DNA of 14,205 nt from Smittium mucronatum (Eukaryota > Kickxellomycota > Harpellomycetes > Harpellales > Legeriomycetaceae), in contig LSSL01002774.1 of the NCBI GenBank assembly GCA_001953115.1, positions 1-14,205 of the forward strand, in the 5' to 3' direction. How positions within the stretch are numbered: the stretch's first letter is position 1; the number at the start of each line of letters is the position of its first letter. The notes beneath the pieces were generated by a model that saw only the letters and a list, made by a program, of their open reading frames with translations, did no database searches and had not been told where the DNA came from. This document shows, one piece after another, positions 8,177-14,205 of the stretch. The position numbers and the translations under genes are program-made.

Positions 8177-8207
8177 TATTATATTTAAAATGCTTTTAAA
8201 TATAATA
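8177..8207. repeat. Hairpin, 14-bp perfect stem, 3-base loop
   Basis: Arms 8177-8190 and 8194-8207 are exact reverse complements around a TGC loop. All stem pairs are A-T. A rough estimate for a stem this long by chance in 14 kb of such DNA is a few tenths, so significance is modest. Confidence 0.6.
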
Positions 8208-9020
8208 AAATGTATTAAATTCCAAAATTATGAGTATTAAAGACTTTGATATACTAATTTTTTTGTTTTAAAATCAAAAAAACCGAGCCAATAAACTGAA
8301 AAAAAATAATTAGATATTTTATAAAAAATATTCCCATTTATAAAGCAAACAGTTTTAAAAAATGGCACCTTATTATTAAAAAATAATTTATAATCGTAGG
8401 GAGAAATTTTTTTCTTAATTTTAAAAATAATTACGCATTATTTGGAAAATTTGTGAATTAATTTGAAAATATGTCATTTTACAAGAATAAATTTTGAAAT
8501 ATTTTAGAAAATTGTTTTATTGGAAAAATTCATAAACCTATTGGGAAAAAGTTAAAATTCGGTTGGGGGGAATTGTAAGTGAATTAAAATTAAAAATACA
8601 AAGGTTTGATAGTAATAAGTATCCGGAAAAACGATTCAAAAAATTTAAATATATTTAAAACTCTTTTTTAACAATTTAAAAGGTTTCAAATTTTGACTGA
8701 TCACTAATATCTGATTAATTTATTTATACTATGTATACATTTTTTCATATATTTAATAGTAAATTTAATGCTATATAAAGATAATATCAATAAATAACAA
8801 GATATAATTAATAAAATGAAAAATATGATGCTTTAATATTAAACTTTCATTAACATGTACTTATTTTTTTAAAAAAAATAGGAAATTTTTAAATTTTTTT
8901 CCCTTGAAAAAAAAAGGGTATGTTATTAGGGGCTCAAAAAACTTCTATTGTAAACTGTTAAAAAAAAAATAACTTGATTTGGGGCTGTGTATTTACAAAA
9001 AAAAGATTTTGATAAATAAA

Positions 9021-9052
9021 TTAAGATTTTCAATAATTAAATAAAATCTTAA
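9021..9052. repeat. Inverted repeat, 10-bp arms, 12-base loop
   Basis: TTAAGATTTT at 9021-9030 and AAAATCTTAA at 9043-9052. Several further AAGATTTT/AAAATCTT words occur nearby (9003-9120), giving a local cluster. It has no T-run context that would make a terminator call meaningful in a eukaryote. Confidence 0.5.
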
Positions 9053-11561
9053 CGAAATTTTCTTTAGTTTTTTATAATCTAAAAGATTTTACATTGGATA
9101 AAAGATTTTTAAATTATCAGATCTTGAGTAAATGATTTTCTTCTTAGGCATTATTTTTTTTATCCCATTGAAATTTTATAAAATTGTAATAAGTTTCATC
9201 TTTTCATATCACAGAAAAAGTCAATTTGGATAAATAGTATTTAATCTGCGATTTAATACCCGGAAAATCACTTAGAGCTATTCATTATACCTATGAGACT
9301 TTTTTTTGAGTAATTGAATTTCTGATTTTGAAAAAGGTAAAAGAACCCGAAATATTAAATTATAAACTGTAAAAAATGACACCAAGAGTAGTTTGGTTAA
9401 AATTTATCTATAATCAAATCAAATGATTCAAAATTTTATGCAAAAAAAATATATTTAGATCTCAAAATGACTTTTTTTGCGTGGAGGTCTGTACTCTTAT
9501 TTTTTTCTAAAAAAATCCACTTCTTAAAAAATTTTCTATTTTACTCCTAAAAATTAATATAAAATAAGAAATTTTATAAATATGAAAAAAATCATTATTA
9601 AACATCTGCTAAGCATTGATTAAATAAATTTGGCTTAATCTATAGCTTTAATATTAAAAAAGATTACATTGACAATACCCATAATACCGTTCTAAAAATT
9701 AATGTATGATTTTTTTTAAAAACCGAAACTTTCAAAAAAATAAAATTACAAAAAAAACTATTTAACTTTTATGTAATTTTTTTATTTTCTAATTAAGCTC
9801 AATTAACAAAATTTATTACCCTTTAAAATTTACAAAGTTTATTAGATTTAAATAATCTATTTCTTTATACAAAAAAATAAACATTTACTCAAAATATTTT
9901 AAAAGCTCTCTTAAAAAGTTCTATAAAAAAAACATACCGCCATTTTTTAATTTTATTTTATGTGAGGTTATTAGGGATATGAATTTTTTTTAATTTTTTT
10001 TTATAATTTAATATTTAAATCAAATAAATTCACTCTAAATAGTTTTCAATATAAAAAATGGTATAAACTGTTGATATAACCAAAGTTTCATCATTTACTC
10101 TTCTTTTTATTTAAATAAACAAGTTAAATGAATATTATTTTATCTTATACATCACTTTTCGAAAAAAATAAAATAAAAATATCTTTTAAAATTTATTCAG
10201 GTCTTTTCTACAGTAATCTTAATATTTTTTTTTTAGGAAATATCAATAAAATCGTAATTTAATACATATAAAAGGAATACATTTTATTTTTATTTTAACT
10301 TTTTAATCAAAATCCTCTCTTTTAAAGGCTGTATGTATAATTTGATTTTTTTTTCTTGCATTTTTATTTTTTTATTTAATGTTGCAAAATATATATCATT
10401 TGATCTGTTTTAATTTAAAGCATCATATTTTTTTATGCCACAAAATATTTGTATTATATAAACTTAATAATTATTTAAGCTTAGTCAATATGTTAAAATT
10501 ATTAATTTATTTAGCTGTTATATTATAAAACATATATAACAATTATTATAATTTTATTTTTTGTTTTCAAATAAAAAAATCAGATCTTAGTAATTAGAAA
10601 AATTTTACAGTTAAGAAAATTTATTATTTTCTTGATAGATTTTTTTATTACTTTTATAATTTCTAAATTAAACATCGATAAACGTTTCATTTTTAGGAAT
10701 TCATATATACTCATTACCTAAAAAAAAAAGTTGATTATTAATTTTAATTAAAAAAAATATGTTGTTTTATTTTAGAGTTTAATATCATTGTAATATTTGG
10801 GAGAACTATAGTATGAGAAAAAAAACAGAATCTTAACTAATAACAAAAAATGTTATTTCTATTTTTTTCCTATTTTTTTACACGTAACAAATATTATTTA
10901 TAAAAAATTTAAATTAAATTCTCACTATAAAACTTGTAAAATCTTTATTTAATTTCTTTTTTTCAAGATTTATGTATACTTTATGTAAATAATATTTAAT
11001 ATTTATGAATAGATAAATAAACTCATGATTTTTTAACGTAATTCTAAAAAATTATAAACACACTTTTTTGTGATTACGAAATAAATTTCAAATTATATAA
11101 AAATTTAAAAAATTTCTCAGTATCATTTAAAAATTTAATTTATTTACACCCTATTTATATATTTTTTTCAACAAAAGTCATATATTTTAAACCAATATCT
11201 CGTTTATTTTTTTTGTAGAATAATTTAAGATTAAAATTTAGTTTAAAATATACAAAATTATTCAAATTTTATTAGTAATTTCTAAAAAAAATAATTGAAT
11301 AAAATTTCTGACTTCAAACTGCAAATTTTATATTTAAAACCGATTTTTTTTTTTTTTTATAAAATTTATCGAGTATTGTTATTTACTTATTACTTGGTTG
11401 AAATTTATTTAACTACTAGCGTACCAAATTATACAGAATAAATCAATAAATTATATCTTGTTGATTATTATAGAGGTATTATTTAAAAAAAATAATAATG
11501 AAAATTTTTAAAATAAAGTATTAATTTATTAATTTTAATGAACTAATTAAAAATTTGCTGC

Positions 11562-11740
11562 ATTACTCCCATGTTTCAAGAATTGAAAAAAACTTAGATA
11601 CCTTTGAGATATAAATAGAAAGACTTAATTGTCCAATTATAGTTATATTACGTTATCCCTAGGGTTTATAAATGGAAAATAACTCAGATCCCTTAGATAT
11701 ATAAATGCAAATACAACTTTCAAAATTTTGGAAATTACTC
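11562..11740. repeat. Diverged repeat pair, units A and B (89-bp period)
   Basis: Unit A (11562-11650) and unit B (11651-11740) align with a period of 89-90 bases: CCC (11568, 11657), an 'AACTTAGAT/AACTCAGAT' word (11591, 11681) and a TATAAAT box (11609-11615 in A, 11699-11705 in B). A carries GAGATATAAATAG at 11606-11618. The pair recurs as units C and D about 454 bases downstream, with A most like C in the tail (TAATTGTC at 11626 and 12081) and B most like D (ATAACTCAGAT at 11679 and 12133). This shows that an A-B dimer was duplicated as a block. The units have diverged a lot, so the event is old. The + strand is used only for description. Confidence 0.75.
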
Positions 11741-12012
11741 TATTCATATTTTTTGTTTTGTTTTTCCTTTCCTTTCTTTATGTTTTAAAGTAATAATAAA
11801 TCTAAACTTAAATTAATGTTAATAATAAATAGTATTCATATTGAAATAATAACTTAGTTTAATTTTTTTTTGGTTTCAAAAATTATAAAGTTAAAAAAAC
11901 AGCTTTAATAGCTTATATTCTTTTTAAATAATTAAAATAGTATAAGATGTATTTCTAAAAATTATAAAATCAAGAAATTTTCATGTTATTATAATGCTTT
12001 AATTGAAATTGT
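11741..12012. other. Spacer between the repeat pairs
   Basis: It begins with a pyrimidine-rich tract (TTTTTCCTTTCCTTTCTTT near 11763) and then becomes plain AT-rich DNA. About 11996-12015 (TTTAATTGAAATTGTACC) resembles the tail of units A and C, so a partial fifth unit may precede C. No gene is seen. Confidence 0.4.
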
Positions 12013-12192
12013 ACCAAATTGCCCTATTTTTCAAGTGTGAAACATGACTCAAACCTCCTTTGACTAGTAATTTAAAACTTTAATTGTCTATTATAATTAG
12101 ACTACTTTACCCCTATGTTTCATCTATGAAACATAACTCAGATAGCAAGAGATATAAATAGAGAGCCAAATTCCCAATTTCAGAAATTTAAG
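12013..12192. repeat. Diverged repeat pair, units C and D (copy of A and B)
   Basis: Unit C (about 12015-12103) and unit D (about 12104-12192) have the same 89-base period (CCCTAT at 12022 and 12111). D shares with A the words ATGTTTCA and GAGATATAAATAG (12149-12161), and with B the 11-mer ATAACTCAGAT. C has lost the TATA box (CTAGTAATTT in its place). After both B and D comes a pyrimidine-rich stretch (about 11748-11785 and 12200-12245), so the duplicated block probably reaches beyond the units. No coding capacity is seen; it may be repeated regulatory DNA, a satellite remnant or part of an unknown element. Confidence 0.75.
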
Positions 12193-14205
12193 CTTTTCAG
12201 CATTATTTTTTTAATTCTTTTCTTTGATTATCTTATCTTTTCCCTCAGAATAAAAAACAAACATCCACATAAATATCATTAATTTATAAAAAAAATTAAA
12301 TAAAATAAAATAACTATTTCCGGTTAGAAAATAAACAAAAAAATCATAAAATTTCTTTTGAGAAAAAAATTACTTTTTTCCAAAAATATTTGCAAAACCT
12401 AAAATTATATTCTTATCTTTTAGTGGTTTTATAGTTATATTATGTCATTAATAAAAAAATTGGCTTCTTTTTCAGGGGATGTAAACTATTTTTATTTACT
12501 CATAAAAATAAGGGTTTTTCATTTTTTTAAATAATTAAAACAATCATTCAGAAAAAGCTTTTAAGATTTTACTTATTCATATCATTTCTTAAAATAAATA
12601 AAATTTAAAATATTATTATTATAAACAATTAAATTTATATAAGTAAATATCTCAAAGATTCATTATGATTATCTTCAATTAATTCTTTGATTTTTCTAGT
12701 ATAAAAGCTATCCTAGATATTGTTTTAACTTCAGCATTTAAGGTTTTTTTATGTTTAATATAAAAATAATCATTATATTCTCAATTTTAGCTAAAGATTT
12801 TCGATTAATATTTTGATCCAAAATAAAAAAATAAGATATTTTCTTAAAAATTAATTGTAATAATGGACTTTATATGGGTTTTAATAAAAACATTACAACT
12901 ATAATTTAACATCTACTACTTCAATGCATTAAGATTGAGGGAATTGATTTAAAACTAAAGATATGAAATTGTTTTTTTTATCACAATAAATTTTCTTATG
13001 GCCCAGTAAAATTAATTTAAAAAACACCCATACTTAAAAATAAATAAAATCAATCAAATTTTCTGATTATTCAATTATTTAGAATTTTTTTTTTATATCT
13101 TTATTATTTGGATAAATTTACATTTATTTAAACAAATCAGCTTTATTTTAAATTTTTTTACAATCAAAATTCAAGGTATAATCCTTAATTTATTGAAGGC
13201 TAGGATTTGTTATGATTAGATTTTTTATTATGGAAAAAAATAGCTTTTTTATATAATTATTCAACAATAGACCCCATAAAAAATCTATTTTTTTTAAAAT
13301 ATATATATATATATAAAGGATTTTTTAGTATTATAAGGATATTAACGCGTTTTAATGATCTAATTGGCGTTTTCTTTAAGAAAAAGTAATCAAATATTCA
13401 ACTATTAAAAGAAAACAAAAAAGGAAATTTTGCAACTCGAAATTATTTGAAATATTTTTTATTTTATATGGATGATTTTATATTTAATTAGTATAAATAA
13501 TACATGTTTTTATAATCGAAGAATTGTTTGTTATCATCATTGATAAATTATAAAGTTAGATAATAAGTATTCGATTTTAATTATAATTATCAAGAAAAAA
13601 AACTTTCGAAACGCAATAAAAATTTGGAAGTACTGTTTTTTAATTTAAGTTTAACAGAAAGTTTAGATTAATAAAAATAACCAAATAAAAAGATGTTTTT
13701 TTTATTAAGCTCTTAAATCTCTCTATCTCAAACAAGAATAAAAATTGTCAAATAAAAATGGTTAATACAACTATCCCATGTATATATTGGTCTAAACAGG
13801 TGCTTTGTTTTGAAAAATCGAATATACATATATATTTTTCTTTATATAACTAATTAACAATAATAAAACCTTACTAAAAAATGTTGATGCATAATTTTTT
13901 ATGGAAACCCAATTAGATATTTATGGAAATCCATTTTAATTAATTTTAACAAATCTATATCATTTTTATCATGAAATCTCATGCACTAATCTTATTATTT
14001 AAAAACGTATGGAAGAACACCAAATAAATTTTATTGGATTCATTTTTTGATTTTTTTTTACTAATTTTATAAATTATAATATTAAATCTCATTAAATATT
14101 TTAAAATTATACTTTCGAAGCATAGTTTCCAAAATAGAAGGATGATTAGCTGATAATTAAATTTAAATAAACCGAAAAAATAAAACGCGATAGATCAATA
14201 TTCCA
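12193..14205. other. AT desert to the window end
   Basis: No gene-like frame or RNA gene is seen. It contains a pyrimidine-rich stretch just after unit D, an (AT)8 microsatellite at 13299-13314 and a GC-bearing word ACGCGT at 13344-13349. G+C rises slightly in the last 100 bases, which could be the edge of something beyond the window. Confidence 0.6.
13299..13314. repeat. (AT)8 microsatellite
   Basis: Eight perfect AT units after an A-rich lead. A simple sequence repeat. Confidence 0.85.

Larger units (their letters stand above)
7306..11561. other. AT desert without recognisable genes
   Basis: Over 4 kb with no plausible protein or RNA gene. It is full of A/T homopolymers, the longest being T15 at 11344-11358. 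A G6 run lies at 8565-8570, just before GTAAGT (8575-8580), which resembles a 5' splice site but has no exon next to it. Small inverted repeats are listed separately. G+C is mostly 10-22%, with slight islets such as GCGTGGAGGTCTGTACTC at 9480-9497. Confidence 0.65.

Noticed and set aside
8565..8580. GTAAGT after a G6 run as a 5' splice site
   Set aside because: No exon-like frame lies upstream and no matching branch site and acceptor give an open frame downstream.
11344..11358. T15 run as the poly-A tail of a minus-strand retroelement
   Set aside because: Homopolymers of 9-12 bases are everywhere here, and no RT-like blocks or target duplications lie beside it.

Overview
The window is a eukaryotic, extremely AT-rich stretch. 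Hand-counted lines run from about 40% G+C at the left end down to 7-25% over most of the rest. It has no bacterial-style operons, no recognisable tRNA or rRNA, and no intact protein gene. The only recognisable coding matter is the wreck of a non-LTR (LINE-type) retrotransposon at the left edge. A compact, AT-rich eukaryote with much decayed transposon DNA fits, for example a microsporidian with an expanded genome. That is an inference from composition and the style of the LINE protein; other AT-rich eukaryotes cannot be excluded.

Positions 1 to about 1842: LINE relic on the + strand. The obvious open frame ends at 728, but reading all three frames shows the same polyprotein continuing in the expected order: inter-domain linker (2-139), reverse transcriptase fingers (about 300-560), a damaged motif A (about 715-756), the block after it (756-830), a damaged motif B (about 841-915), motif C (about 992-1030), motif D (about 1077-1124), the post-RT 'YLG' block (about 1185-1232) and C-terminal LINE-like blocks (1232-1842). 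Frame changes near 126-136, 699-713, 757, 840, 917-992, 1066-1077, 1232 and 1420-1460, and many stop codons, make it dead. The first 560 bases are well preserved, while the rest of the same element is badly eroded.

Positions 2040 to 14205: about 12 kb of AT desert with homopolymer runs, AT microsatellites and small palindromes. Three things stand out. There is a perfect 3 x 29 bp tandem repeat at 3252-3338. There is a small GC islet at about 5371-5460 with a strong G-run on the - strand. There is also a diverged higher-order repeat at 11562-12192, made of two pairs of 89 bp units spaced about 454 bp apart, three of the four units carrying a TATAAAT box. Open frames of 63 and 74 codons in the desert (7114-7305 and 5706-5930) are about what chance gives at this composition.

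No set of genes works together here. The window is best read as a transposon graveyard or gene-poor spacer. I found no convincing new functional system; the most informative observations are the true extent and uneven decay of the LINE, and the nested repeat near 11.6-12.2 kb.
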